Shown here: piece after piece, positions 42,701 to 57,700 of the stretch
Position numbering within the stretch: position 1 is the first letter of the stretch
Layout: each line of letters starts with the position of its first letter
Origin: Strix aluco
Lineage: Eukaryota; Chordata; Aves; Strigiformes; Strigidae
Length of the DNA stretch: 64,000 nucleotides
Reading direction: 5' to 3'
Assembly: GCF_031877795.1 (NCBI RefSeq)
Contig: NC_133948.1
Coordinates: forward strand, 11,020,948-11,084,947
Notes under the pieces: model-generated
The model's input: the letters and a program-made list of their open reading frames with translations, nothing else
Database searches by the model: none
What the model was told of the DNA's origin: nothing
Position numbers and translations under genes: made by a program

Positions 42701-45700
42701 GCTTAGGATACTGTTATAGCCCAACAATTTAAATTTATAAACTTCTTTTTCAAAGAGAGAAAATTACATTAATACATCTTTTGACCTAGTTTTTTATGTG
42801 ATTTTTATTGGCAGTTCACTTTAATTTATGTTGGTGGTTTTAATTTCTTTGAAGGGAGGGGAAAGAGTGTTCTTGCCATATTCAGCTCAAAATTAGATGC
42901 ATTGCAAGCAAGATGAAATACATTTCTTCACAAATGATAGTGGTCCGTAGTAGCTCTAGCAGACTTCAGTTGAAGAACAAAACAAGTAATTTATTTTTTT
43001 AAGAGTTAAGATAATTACAGCTCTGAAAGTGGTAAAATTTTTGTAGACATGTATATTGGTTTGTTATTTTTCAGGTTTATGTTTACATGCCTATTCTTAC
43101 ACTTCTGTCTTACTGTTTTGTTCTGGTTATTTGTGTCAGCAGTTACTGCAATGAACAAAAACCTGTGGGTCATCTGGATGTATTTGATCACTTGTATATG
43201 TTCTATGTCTTTTAGGTTGAAAAGGTTTTAAATGATGTACCTTGTTTATGCACTTTTATATGCAGGAGTGTATTTTTAGACTTTTTCATCCCAGCCACAG
43301 TGAATTCATGTATTCTCAACACTTCATTCGATCACAGATGGAAGAGCGTCGAGACAGTATGTTGGAGACAGCCAAATTGTGTTTTACGTCAGCATCTCGC
43401 TGTGAGGGAGATGGCGATGAAGAGGAGTGGCTTATTCACTACATGCTAGGAAAGATTGCAGAGAAGCAGAAACAGCCTCCTGTTGTCTATCTGCTTCATT
43501 ATAAACAGGCAGGGCATTACTTGCATGAGGAGGCTGCCCGATATCCAAAGAAGATTCACTACCATAATCCACCAGAACTTGCCATGGAAGCATTGGAGGT
43601 AAAAGAAAGTTAGATATGTAGGCTTGAAACCCTTGTTCTCTACAGGTTATGGAATACCAGTTATGGTTAGTTCATATTATTAGGCATATGCACATGGTAC
43701 TCTGCATCTGGGAACGTTTACATGACTAACTTGGAGAATAAAATGGTGCCTGTTATTCAGGCTGGTTTTGTTTTAAAGACAGTTCATGTATACAGTCTCA
43801 GTATTGGACAGACAGGCAGAAGTTCCTTCTGGATTTTGCTGCACACAGTTCATTAGTCAGTTTTTATTAAAATCAAACACGAATAGGTTTCACAAACATC
43901 TCACAGCTATGAAAGCATAAATTCATGCATGAGTTGGAGTAGTGGTCATAACACCTTTACTTTCACTGTGTTGGCTGGTAAAAATAGTGGATCTAGAACG
44001 TACCTAGTAGTGACTTGCTTCCAAGGAGACCAGGTCTGCTTTTTTTCACCTGTATTCCACAGGTTGCAGTTAAAAATTTTTTACAGTGTTCAGATGTTGT
44101 AATTACAAGCAACTTTCAAAGGCAGGAAAAGTCCTATTCAGGGTGTTTTACTAACTCCTGCAGTTTCTATAGAGAAGAGACTATTTGTAATAGGTTGCAG
44201 AGCTATGAATTCTCTACTGACCAAATGGACTTCGGTGTTTTCTAGGTATACTTTCGACTTCATGCTTCTATTTTGAAACTTGTGGGGAAACCAGACTCTG
44301 GAGTAGATGCAGAGATACTAGTTAGTTTCATGAAAGAAGCTTCTGAGGGACCATTTGCCAGGGGTGAGGAGAAGAACACCCCAAAAGTTGCAGAAAAGTG
44401 AGTGCTGATTTCCAGGAGTATTCTCTGAAAGCATACTTATACACTACAGTATAATAAACTATTAAAATGAAGCTGAATAAAATATAAAACAAAGTGATTA
44501 GAGTTCATTCTAATGTTTGCGGTTTTCAAGTAAGAATATACACTACTCTGAGATCTTCTCAATGATTGGCATGGTGTAGATGGGAAAGAAATAAAATAGA
44601 AAAATTTTGATCTTGTGATCCATTTTGAAACCACTGTTTTTATTTATGAATAAAATTAATTTTTTTATCAACTATTAACATGCAAAAGCAAATGGCCTTT
44701 ATTTTAAAGGATAAGAGATACTAGTCCTCGTAATTAGTCTCATTAACAACTACAAAATAAAGAGTGTTTTTCTATTGGCCAGTGACAAGTGAGGAATATA
44801 ACCTGTACTAAAAATCCATCATTTAGAATTTGTTAGTACGGTTTGGTTACCGTATTGGAAATGTTGTAAGAACATGTAGTCTCCTTTTGTTCTTTGTATA
44901 TGTCCCTAGTATGTTAACGCTTTATTTTCTTTCCTTGCCCCTCTCAGGGAAAAAGCCTGCATGATTGATGAAGACTCTCACTCTTCAGCCGGAACAGTGC
45001 CGGGCCCTGGGACTTCCCTCCCCTCATCCTCTGGTCCAGGTCTGACATCCCCACCTTACACAGCCACTCCAGTTGACCACGATTACGTCAAATGTAAAAA
45101 ACCCCGTCAGCAGGCAACGCCGGATGGTACAGTCCCTGTTCTCAATACTGCCAGCACAGGGAGGTGCTCTAATCATGGGGGGTTTGACCAGGAATGATCA
45201 AACTGCTCATTTCAAGGAGGGTGATGGGTCTGTGGTAACACGGGCAATATTGAAGTTCATTACCTTTATAAATTCAGTGCTTTAAATAGAATCAATGTAT
45301 AGTCAGAGCTTTAAATAAAAAATTCAAAGTTGTCACCTGCCACCATTGGCACCTGTCACTTAGTCAAAACGGGAATGTCGATAGGAGGAGTATGTAGCTG
45401 ACTGAATTTTCAGTGATTTTAAAAATTTATTTATTTATTTATATCTCCAGAGCTAAATGTCTGTCTGAGATTATTAGGAGAGATGTGGGTTCAGTCTTTA
45501 GAAGACTGGACACTTGTTTCAGTGCCTGTTTGAAATGACCAGGTGAAAATTTGAACTGTGGCTGAAACAAGACAAATTGTTAAAAAGGCAAAGCAAAACA
45601 GTATTATCTTTTTTTGAAGGAGGCAGGTGGCAACTATTTTGAATATATTGTGTATCAGCACGAAGTGATTTGCATGACAGTGCAGTAGACTTCATCTTTT

Positions 45701-48700
45701 AATTTTTCTTTATCATTTACAATGACTGGTTAGCAGCTCATCTCTAGAATATAAAGTGATATAATAAATAATTGGCTTATAAATGCAGGAGACAGGGTGG
45801 TATCGCAGGGTTATTGAAGATTTTGCAATATACATATATAATAGAAATTAAGTTACTATTTAAGTAATCTGACATTATTATTTGGCTAGGAATTCTATTC
45901 TGATTCTACTCTTCTGGCCATTTGTTTATCCATCTGGATCTATGAGTATCAGCACTCAAGGAGGAGTAAAATACCTGCAATGTATAGCTTAGTGTTGGTA
46001 GAATATGGCAGGCCCCACAGAAATGCTGTGCTTGATATGAATTTATTTCTGAAGGGCGGGCTGCTTCCTATTACTATTTCCTGCAGAACATTAATTTGTA
46101 AGTAACTTTGTTGACATAATCTTGAAACAAATGTTCTATGCCTGGAAACTTTGCAAGGTAAATTTATTCCTTTTCCCCAACAAATAATTCTTGGTGAAAC
46201 TGACAGAAGATCCTTCATCTCTTTCACTAAATTGAATAGAGAAATGTTCATTTTATTCATGCTTACATTTCAATTGGGAGTAATTCATTGGACTGTTTTG
46301 ATATCGTATGTAGTGTGTTAGTGTGAATGGGTTATGTAGTGATTAGGCTCTTACATTATTAGCCTTTTGATGTCTTTTGACACAGCAAATACAAACGGAA
46401 GCAAATGTTTAAATATTTCCTAAATAATATTCCCTGTGAGAAGCAGTTCTGCCTAGGACTACATCTGCTTAGGTCCTGAAGACTGTTGAAATGTTCCCAG
46501 GAGGTACATAAGTTAAATAAATATTCTGGTATGTGTCGGTAGTACATTCACTCAAAGTAAGATACTATGGACTGTGGCATGCTAATTGCCCGATGGGAGC
46601 AAAGTTGGCTGTGTAGCTGAAGTTGGCTGCATAGCAAAGCCTGAAGGTGCAAGCTAAGGAATGTCTACCTCTGCCAGGGCTGAAGTAGCAGTTCTTGGGT
46701 CTGCTAGCTTAGCCTAGCTAGGACTAAGCTTTGCTGCTGTCAAAGCAATTCAAAATGTCAGCTGCTGAAAGAAGCAGAGTTAGGGTGATCTTCAGGAAGG
46801 CTGTGTGTAACCATGACAAGTAGAACTGCAAAGTACTGCATCACTCATAATGTTCTGTAAGTTGCTGGCACAACTAAACTCTGGATACAGCATATTGAAG
46901 AGCCCCAGGAAACTGAAATATTTGTCTTCAGGCTGTTACAGATGGGAGGAGAGCTAACAGGCTGAGCAATGCTCAGAAGTCTTCCACTTTTATATTATTA
47001 CATATACTATGCTCCTCTGCATGCATTTGCATTTTACTTGTATTAAAATATATACTCTTGAAGTAAAATGCTCTTGACATCTTACACGTAATCGCATCAG
47101 TGAAGAAAACTGGTGCCTGCATTTCCATCGTCCCATTCCTAAAAATAGCAAGAAAATACCCATCATTTGACTGCTCTTTAGATTATTTTTTTACCATTCT
47201 GACAGCAGATGAAAATCTATATTGTTGTTCACAGAACGAATAATTTGGCCTAAATTCAGCCTAGATATTTATTCTTTCTGAGGCCTGACAATACTCTTAT
47301 TTACTCTTGCTCTTGTATTGATATTGTTGATCATATATGACATAAAGTACAAGCATTCTAGAGAGTCTTACCTATGAAGTTCTCTTCATATGTTATCACA
47401 AGCAAACATGCTTGTTGGGATTCCTGTCATTGCTGACCTGTGAGACCTCTTTTGACCATTTTGGTGTGCTGTGCATCAAGAAAACATGAGCTGTGAGGAA
47501 AGAGAGAAGGAATTGGGATGGTTTGTCTACAGAGGAGAAGACTACGGGGAGACATGACAGCAGTGTAACCTAAATAGCGTTGAAGGCTGTACAAAGAGTT
47601 AGAGGCAAAAAATCAACATTTCCGTGTCTGTGGGAGACAGAATAGTTGACGTTAGACTTAAATTGCATTTTCAATCTGGACATTAGAAAATAGTGTTAGA
47701 GTAGTATTAGGAAATACTGTTTAGCAAAAGAAGAAAAGTGAAACACTGTAATACATTCCTGGGGATAGTATAACACTGCAGAATTTCAGCACCAGAAGTC
47801 TTTAAAAAGTGGTGATAACAGCCGTCTGCCAGGAATGATGGAGAGGTAATTTATCCTGACAGAAAAAGGAATGGACTGTATGAACTCTTGCGGTTCCTTC
47901 TGAGTTCTGCTGTTTTGATTAATTTTATGTTATTGTGGGGTTTTTTGTTTGTTTGGGTTTCTTTTGTGTTTGTTTGTTTGGGTTTTTTTAAACAGGATAT
48001 GCCTTCTAGTGCAGCAAATTATCTCATTGCAAGCAGGAGAGAATTACTCTATAGCCAGACATCTTTTCTTGTAAATATTGGGACTCTGATCTTCAAGCAT
48101 TCATCTGTAGATGGGTGAAGTTGTGAGGGCAGACTTAGTTCGGATACGTTACATTTAAATGTGTCATTATAGTTCTGTAGCTCTCCAGCATGTTTTGCTG
48201 GTGGAAAAAGAAGACCAGGATATGCAGAAATCACTGTTAAAGGTGAGATCATTGAAGAGTTTTATATCCAGTGAATGCGGTGGTATTAGTTTTAGTTTTA
48301 AGTCATATATTTAATGGAAATAGGATAAAGGAACCAGTAAATACAGCTTGTAAAGTAACTAAACTTCTTTTTCCTTATGGCAGCTGTTAGCATATATCTC
48401 CTTTAAGGAGACAGAAGTATTGCTGAGTGGCAGCTGTTATTTGCTGGCTGACTAGCTGCTGTCATGTGTGTAAAATAGACAACTTCCTTTCTTTTTTCTT
48501 GTCCTTCCATTCAGCAACATCTTTTCCTTCCTTCTGTTAATCCTGTCTTTCCTGTCATCACCCCTGCCTGTTGCTTTTATAACCCTCCAAAATGAAAACT
48601 TGCATTTGATAGTAGAAGCCTGAGGTTTAGACTCTTCTTATTTTCCAAGAGGAAAGTACAAAACAAGAAAAAACAGGAACTCAGCAGGGACCAATGCTAT

Positions 48701-51700
48701 CATTACCTGGGGTGTCACCATATTTACACAGCTAAATGTTCTATACCAAAACAGACATGCTCATTGACCTCCTTTATACAGGCTGGATGTATGTAGTCAG
48801 TAAAGACCAATTGCAGTACAGATTTCAAGCAGTTTAAATTTACCTAAATTTTGTGCTAAGCATTAAAGTTAGTTCAGAAAGCAGTAAAAGTATTAAAATT
48901 AAAAAAAAAAAAAATCTGAATGAGAAAGCTGTTTCCCAAAATGTGGACTGGGAGATTGTTGTGAGGTCTTTTTTGCTGTAATATGCCTTTGTTGTGTTGA
49001 TACTCAATTCCGTGTTATTGTGGTGGTATGCAGATGACTTATTCAGTATCCATTGCTATTGCAGTGTTAAAATGTCATATTAAGTCTTCATCCATGTCAT
49101 GTAGTATGTTGTGTGTAGTTAGACATAATCGTCCTTTTTTGTGTTTGTCTTTGCCTGATTGCTTTTGCAACCAATATTGCCCGTGCTGCCTCTAACCTTT
49201 ATACAAATCTCTGTTCCCCAGGCATTCTCTTCCTGCTTTTACCTGTCACGGCTTGCTTTTAATAATTGGCAAAACCTGCATGATAAACTCACTGGGAAAG
49301 GCTACTTGCTTCATGCTGTGGGAGAAGTCTCGCTTCATAGCTTGTTGGTCTGTAATTCTGCAAATGTTACAAAGATGCAGTTTTTTGTAAACGGGGGTTT
49401 CTCAACATCCTGATGAGACAAAGGTGATCTCTGAGAAACTTTTTTGCACCAGGTTGTCACTCATGTCAAACAAATAAGCTTCTAAGATGGCGTGGATGTT
49501 TCTGTGCATAAAAAGATTGTCCACATGGCATTTTGGAACGTTAAAATCTTACCCTTCAGAATTCTCTCAAATCTTTTGGTCTGCAGTACGTATCCTTTTC
49601 TGGCACACGGTACTGGATGTTCATGGGGACTGCATACTGGACTACATGAATAATGAATCAGATCCAGTTTATTGCAGCATGCTCCATTTTTACCTTTCCC
49701 CAATTTAACCTCTCTCTGATTAGTAAAAGTATCGCACTGACATTTAGCGTGAGATTATGTGAAAAGGATTTAACTAAATAAATGGAACATTGATGAGATA
49801 CTCTGTTACTCTGCATTTGAAGGCAGAAGAACAGCAATACAGGACCACAAATTACCGAAACACATGCAGTGTTCAGTGCAGCCACAGACTCTCATCTTTG
49901 ACTCATAAGAGAACTCCCTTTAAACATCCAGAGGACTTGCTGTCCTCAAGAAGTTAATCTGCTCCCATGCAAATATCTGCAATTCTTTTGTTTTTAATAA
50001 TGTGCTTTTTGATACAAAGCTGAATGTTGTCTTCCGTTATGGGCGGAATCTGTTTCAAGAATGAGAATTCTGTGATACATCGTGTTTCTGAGTACAGACC
50101 AATAAAGAAAAATGCTCATACATACAAGTAAAGAGAGGAGTGGAGATATGGTGCCAGGCAGACAGGACAAAGAGAAAGAGTCTGTACCTCCACAGCCTGT
50201 GAACAACCCACCTTTATTGCATGAGACAAGATTATTTTTTTTAGTAATACATAGTTATTCATAAGCTCTGAACTATGCAGCAGGGTTTTTCTTTACTGTA
50301 AATTAAGTTAGCAAATGTATATAGCTCTTTAGAAAAGCTCTCTGTGGCACTCATTTCTGATTTTTGACTTGTAGCTGACTATCACGTTTCAGATACCTTC
50401 TTGTAATAACTGGGCATACATTTTCCTTCAGATATTTAAGACAGAAAAAGATACTATTCAGAAAAAGTGAGTTATACCCTGTTGGCTTTCTGAGCCTGTT
50501 ACCTACCCGCACATGCAGATATTTCAGAGGTCTTCTCCCTGCTCCTTTTAATTTCCAAAAAGTTTCAAAGGATGGAAGGCAGACAACACAATTACTGAGC
50601 TGCATAGTAATTAATTGACAAAGGTGGAATACCTCATTCGTATTGGCACCACGAAGCTGTATTTTAGCTCCCCTGAGAATAAATTATGTAAGCTTGTACC
50701 ATGAGAGATGTTACCTGGTCAGCATACTTAGCAGTAAGAGCTCTGTCATGAGGATTGTGTGTCTGCTAGTTCAGGTCACTTATGCTTTTAACACATCACT
50801 GTCTCTTCTCTTCCCCCTTCAGCCCTGTGAGTGGACCCAGTTGAGGTAACAAGGCTTGTTTAGGCGTATGGTCCACGGGGCTTGTGGTGCATATGGGAGA
50901 ATGCTCGCCCAGCGTAATGACTAATGAAGTATTGAGGCTTTTTTTTCCTGATGCGTTTTAAAATTAAATAATCATTTAGATTCCCCAAAGTTTAACACAA
51001 CTTTTTCCTGTTAATTGGTAGGCATGCAGGTGTTGTGCCTGAATGTTAATGGAGCAGTGACAACAACATGCTAATGGCTTTTTCTGGTATAGAGGAATAG
51101 TGTGGAATAGGATTTTTGAAGCCAACCCCTATTTCATTCAGGATAAGATTAATCTTAAAATGCTCTTAAGCATAGAATTAAGTCAAATGGACTACAGATA
51201 TTTTTCTAATATCTAAGACAGATGTGTTTCAGTAATGATAATTACTTAATTATCCAAGCAACTGACAGGATTTCACTGTGATATAGCAAAGGTCTTGGCA
51301 GTACAGATGAACATACAAGTTCCTTCTTCCCAATGACATCTTTCCAATAACAATTAATATTAACAAGATTCTTCCTTCTGACCTCTCCATCTTGTGTCCA
51401 GAGCTGCTCTTTTTCACCTGTTGACAGAGTAGGTGATATAGTCTGACAGAAATCCCTGAAATGTCACAAGTTGAGTACATTATGAGGAATGAGTTAAAAA
51501 AACCCCAAACAACCCACAAAAAACCCCTGCCCTCAAGTACCATTTCCTTAATCTTTAGATGTAAATGTGGAATAGTTAACTTCACATCAAATAGAGATTT
51601 CAGCTCATCAGGTTGTTTGAAATCTTCTTAAAACTTAGGATTGATACAACAAAGTAATGAAACAAAATACAGTAATATCAAAGAAAGGATCTGGTATCAG

Positions 51701-54700
51701 GACATGTTTTTAATAGGAATTTTATTGCAGTTGCTTATGCACAGTTTAGTAGACTTTCTCCCTGTTCTCTTCATTTCCACTACAGATAATAATTTTGGGA
51801 CATTAATACCCAGTTGTATTTTTATCTTAGCTTTTGAAATAATAGGAAACTTTACAGAAAGGGACCTCAAAAGAATATTTAGTCCTTGATTTATCATTTA
51901 TCCCTTATAGCTGAGGGATCATTTTAGCTCTTTAGAAAAGCTTGCCTTATTGCTATTGCCAGATAGGGGAACTAAGAAAATACCTTAGGTAAACAAAATA
52001 TTAAAACCAGTAATTTTTTAACGCTTTTAAATTACACTGAGTTGCATTAAATTGTCTTTAATGTAGCAGAAATTATTAAAAAGCACTGATGTTCTCCTTG
52101 GATTTGCATCTATGAAAAAGACAGGTATCAGTAACAGTTGGGAATTTGGAATTAATTCTTGTGTCTCAAAGACTGCAGTGGTCATTGGCATGTAGGTTGA
52201 GTAACACTACAGTCAACAGATGAAGTAAAAGCTTTATAACACAATTATTGTAAAAATATATGCTGTATGTGTGTCTAGTATATATATGAGATATATTTGT
52301 GACTTAGGCTAGAAGAGCATAGTACTTCCATGTGTGAAAAATATGCAGATTTTTTTTTTAAAAAGCAGAAGTAGGATGTGACTTGGTGCAGTTGCTGTGA
52401 GTTCTGCATTATATGCTGCGGCATTTAGGTATTGACAGAGCTTTTTAATTATATTAAGGTACATCTTGGGTAACCTAACAAATTATAGCTATTTGTCTAC
52501 CTGTCCTTGAAAACCTCCAGCGATTCTATAGGCTCTCTATGCAATTTTTTATCTGTATGTAACAGTTAAACTAGGGATTAGGGGGGGAAGAAAAAGGCAA
52601 TTTTCTTGCTGCAATTAAGACCTATTGCCTCTTGCTCTGTACTTAGTGAATATGAAGAGCGATTATTGTATTTTTATTTTGGTTAATTGTATGTATTTGG
52701 AAATTCTCCCTCATCTTTTTGATGATAAATAAGTCCAATTCTCCCAATGTTTTTCTTATATGCCATCTCATTAATCTCTCATCATTTTTTCTCCTCTTCT
52801 CTGAATTCATTCTAGTTGTTCAGTGTATTTTTTAAAATGTGGGTCCCAAATACAGACACCATAATTAAGCTTAATTTTCATTAGAGCTCAGTAGAACAGG
52901 AAGACTCTTATGTATTTTTTCTGTGAAGTTACTGATTATACATTCATGCGTGCTAGTTGCTGAATTGCTTTTACAATAGCATGACACTTTGGCCATTTCT
53001 GGTTCAAATCACTAATTCTTTACAGGCACATGCGAATATATGTGCTGGGATACACACACACGTTTTCTACTCCTGATCTTGTTAGCTTTTAGGTGCTTAT
53101 AGATAGATTGATTTATTTCTGCTCAGATAATTCTGTGGAAGATGAAGGCCACTGGCTAATAGCTTTGACCTTTTATCCTTTGTAAAGACAGGTACTACAC
53201 TTTGTTTACCACTCCCTGAAACTTTACCCATCCTCTGTGACTTTTGAGAAATTAACACTAATAACTGGGGGCTGCTGCTAATTTCTGAAATACTCCAGTG
53301 TTTTTCATCAGGCCTGCTTAATTTGAAAGCATCTATCTACTGCATTCAAGAAGGATCTAAAATAATAGGAAGTTGTCTCAATAATAGTTTTTCTCTGTTT
53401 CTCTGTGTTTAAGGAGCCCAGTGTTAATATCATTAAGATTTTTTTATGTATAGTTAATGGATTGAAAGGAAAGGAGAATGAACATACATACCTAGACCTA
53501 CACTCGCTTTAGTAGAAATATCAAATGAAAATAGCTGGCTAATCATAAGGAGGTATTTACACTTGTTCCCCACAGGGAAAAGCTTCCCTGTCATGTATAC
53601 ATTTGGAATTTAACATGCTAAATCACTGTCTATCTTTGCATGCTTAGTGTAGTTTCCTAGTGATCTCATATCACTCTCACATATTGGTCTAGCAGTTCTT
53701 GATTTACATTCTAATGCTTCATCTGTCACAACCCACACGTTAGAACTGACCTCCAGGCTGATGGCAACATTTGGAAATTTGCAATTTTTTTTTTCTTCCC
53801 TAGATGAGTAATTCAGCCTCTTTGCCACAGACGTAGAAACTTACTTTAAAAAAAAAATCAAGGGAGGTACTTGTAAATGTTTTTCCTGATGCCAACTGGG
53901 AGTTCAATAGTATCCATTTGTACCACAGAAGGTTATTAAAGCCTTATAAATGAGTCATTTAAAGCTTGACTGACCTCTCTTCAAAATCCTTCTCTTTCCA
54001 TTCTTTATAATTATATTCTTTCTGTATAAAACTTGTCATCATTAACCAACTGTATAACTTCCAATTAGGAAGCAAATACTGTTCCCCCATTCTTTTTCAA
54101 GATACAGTTTTATTAAGATCTGTTCACTGAAAAGGAAGATTTTCTTTGTGTGGTAGTGAAAAGCCTACAGAGTGCATCAAATTTGGTTTAAATTTGTTGG
54201 AATCTTAATAAGCAGAACCCGATCTGCAAGCTGAAGGTTTGCAGAGGGATTTATCTTGATAAAATAAATTCATAGGAGGCCCTTAGCTCTCTCCTGAACA
54301 AGTGCAATTCAGATGGAACAGAAGAAATTTAATTAAATTATCAGCTCATCTCAAAGCAAGGGCTTTTGCTTTTGTAATTTTCTTTCTTGATCTTATCAAG
54401 AAAATTAATGAATAAGAATGCAGTGGAACTACCTAGACAATGGCTGTAATATGCCTCTTGGTTAAGCTATTCCTTAAGCAGAAACTGGAAATAAATCTCT
54501 TGGGCTACAGATTTAGAGAGAATTGCCGGTATTGGAATTTTGTGTTGGACACTGAATTATGTTGGCACAATATTACAGAAAAATGCCAATTTCACATCTC
54601 AGTGGGGATATGCATGCATCTTTCTGTTGAAGATACTGCGCTGCATTTTTTAGTCGAGGAGGGTTGCCTCTGATAACCCTTGATGTAGAAGAACTTGGGT

Positions 54701-57700
54701 TATATCAGGCAGGTTTCAGACATGGGTGCAAGGTTTTCACTTGCCTGTTTGTCCTGAGGTGTGAATCTTATCCCCCCGTGATAAAGTCATGATCCCATAC
54801 AACTTTTCCTGTGCTGTAACAGCTATCAGCAGATTAACAACTTAGTTGTGACTGTAACGTAGTCAGCAGCCAACGTAAACTGCTCCACTCTGTCAAGGCA
54901 AAGTCACTTCTATTTTCTGTCTGCCTTGAAATCCAAGAGTTTTCCTGTCTATCTTAGACCTAGTTCTTTGATGGATTGTTTATTTGCTGTATCAAATCAC
55001 CTTTCAGAACATTTGGTGAACAGCATCTAACACCTGCAGGATAGATGGCATCAGTGATCACTCCTGTAAGTCTTTGCCCTCTAATGGTACTGATTTTCCT
55101 GTCCTTCATGAGTAATTTTAACAGTATTATTGTTCATGGTTTTCTCTTGTCAACTGAGCTTTGCTTGTGTCAGACTCCAAATTATACTGGGTGCTTTTCA
55201 AGGTGAATGGCACAGTAAAGCTGGGAAATTTTATGGGACCATACTAGCTGAAATATTGCATCCTCAGCCTAACTGCTTTTGAAAGTTGAGCATCATGGCT
55301 TTTGAATGAAATTCCAGGATTATATTCTAGGAAGAAATGGGGTGGGGCAGGGAGCTCTATAGCATTAGGGTTAAATAATACCTTGCGAAAGAAGACTGGG
55401 GTTTTAATTTCTTAGCACAAAGAGGTGAGATGAAAATGATAAGTTGAAGTAGACAACTTAAAAGAAAATAAATACCTTTTAGACAACAGAATTGGTGGTT
55501 GTTAAGGATCCTGTATTGCACTTGTAAGAGGTTTGCAAAGCGGCTGCAGTTTTATGTGCTGTTACCAAGATGCAAGTAAGAGCTTGATGGTATGAAATGA
55601 TGCATTCCTTCTTTATCTCTTTTGCAGAGAGGAGTCAGGATAGCACTGCAGCGGTGCTGTCTGACTCCAGTTCCACACAGGATATGTTTAATGAGCCTGC
55701 CAGTTCTCAGGACAGCCTGAGGAAGACTTACACAGAGAAGAGGATTTCTACTACCTGTGCTGATACACTGATGCCCAGCAAAGAGACCCTGGGATCTACA
55801 GAGGAAAAGAGTATGCCCAATTTAATAGATAATATCAGCTGGTATATTCTCATTTAAATGTTTCTTCTGGCATGCAGAAGCAGTGAAATATGCTGCATTA
55901 TGACTGAGAATTTTAACTAGGTGTTACTGCTGCTTTTATGTGTGTAGCTTAAAATTGGAACTGTGCTTTGCTTTTGTGGCCATCATCCAAATTTGTACTA
56001 CCTGTTAAACCTTACAAAGAAAAGAATAATGATAAACTGCTGTCTGTGGTGGCCCTTTGGCTGGCTTGCCTTCTTTTAGGTTATTATTTACTCTTTCTTC
56101 AATGTTTCAAGTCTCTAAATAATTTAAGGAGTAGTTATTTGAAGATAAACAAATAATTTTTTCTTTTCCCCAGTTAAAGATGCCCTTTTTGTTCTGGCCC
56201 AGTATCAGCTTGATATTCAGTACGTAGAAGAGCACAAGTAGTGGAATTAGATGTTTTATTCCGTTGGATGCTTTATTTCAGTAGAGAAGTGGAATTGCTC
56301 TCTACCAAATTTTTCCATGTATTATAGTACTAAGTGTTCTGTATTCCACTGGAAAAATTGTTTCAAAATCCATTAGCTGGAATTTCCCTTTGATGTTTGT
56401 ACAGTTGCATGTGGCAGTGGACAGAGAGGCTGAACTTCAGCAGGGAAAGACAAACAAGACCAATGTGTAAATTTTGCTCACCTTTCTGGGTTGTGGCTCT
56501 TTGTGGGATGTTAAAGTCTTTTTTTTGCCAGTTCATACTATACTTTAGTCTTCTCCAATTTCATAGATCCAGAAACCATGGTATGTGGATAGCCCTGGTT
56601 CACTTCACTGATCTCACTAGAAACAACTGCCGACTAGTCATCTTTTTGTTTGCAGACTTGGATTAGCTTGGTTTCTTGTTTTTAAGAATATTTTACTTCA
56701 GTCGTGCCTAAGCTAGGGAAGTCTGTGGTGATGTTGGCATCAATATGGTGAAATAGATGCCAGTTCCTAGTTTTGTAAAGTAGTACTTACATAATCGCCA
56801 AGTTGGTAATCTCTTTGGTAGTAGACTAAAAACATGGCTCTTTCTCAAGCTTGCAGTGAGTTGTGTTATTGTCATCAGTTGTCTTTCAGAAAAACCGTGT
56901 TGACTGCATTCTTACATTACTGACGTTTATTAGAACAAATGTTGTATTTTTCCATAAAGCCATCTGTAGAGTAAAATTGTAATGGATACATAGATTGTGC
57001 AAGCAAATTTTGAAAAATTTCTGTTCTGGAAAACATGTTTGACTCAAAGTTCAGCCTTATCTGAGAAAAAGTTAAAGAGCAGCTTCATACTTGAGGATGA
57101 AGTATACTATCTCTAGCTTGCTAGGAGATAAGATCTAATGTAAGAAACTCTTTATCTTGGCAAAGGCAAAGACACAGTAAACTTCCATGACTAAAAATCA
57201 AAGTTAAAAAAATTCATCTGCATGTGGCATGCATGTTTTCAGCAATAATAACTAGCTAACAGGAAACATGGAAGCTGCCATTGTCACAGATGTTTTCTGA
57301 AGTAAGATTTGGTATCCTTCTAGAAAAGATGGGTCAATTGAACTATGAGTTGCCAAGTTAATTGCAAAAATATTTGGATGGAACTGTAGATCCTATATTA
57401 TGCAGAAGGCCAGGTTAGATACTGCTAATCATTCTGTCCAAGCCTAAATTGTGTTCTGGGATTGCGTTCTTCTAGGTAGATTGTTAAGAATAATATGTCT
57501 TGGCAGGACAGCTTTAGTTTTCTGTTCCTTCTTCCTTTCTTTGCAATAGAATTTTACTGAATTTACACTTTCATTTTGTTGTTGTCCTCCCTCCCCTATC
57601 TTCCAACAGTATATAAAATCCTGCATTGTGTAAGGTGTGCTGAATTCTTAGTATTGCTCAGGGAAAATCCCAAATGAGAGACAATGAAGAGATCAGTGTG

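Larger units (their letters stand above)
45127..55627 (+). other. CABIN1: CABIN1 intron 26, the largest (10.5 kb)
   Basis: It holds a (TTTA)n run at 45428-45443, an old sense CR1 remnant at 47487-47905, a T/G-rich simple repeat at 47938-47991, a run of A at 48899-48914, an A/C-rich tract at 51496-51528 and an old antisense CR1 remnant at 52490-53345. No exon, RNA gene or nested gene was recognised in the remainder. Confidence 0.7.

Noticed and set aside
57398-57445. Possible 3' end of an old LINE in intron 27
   Set aside because: Fewer than 50 bp of weak resemblance and no upstream element body.
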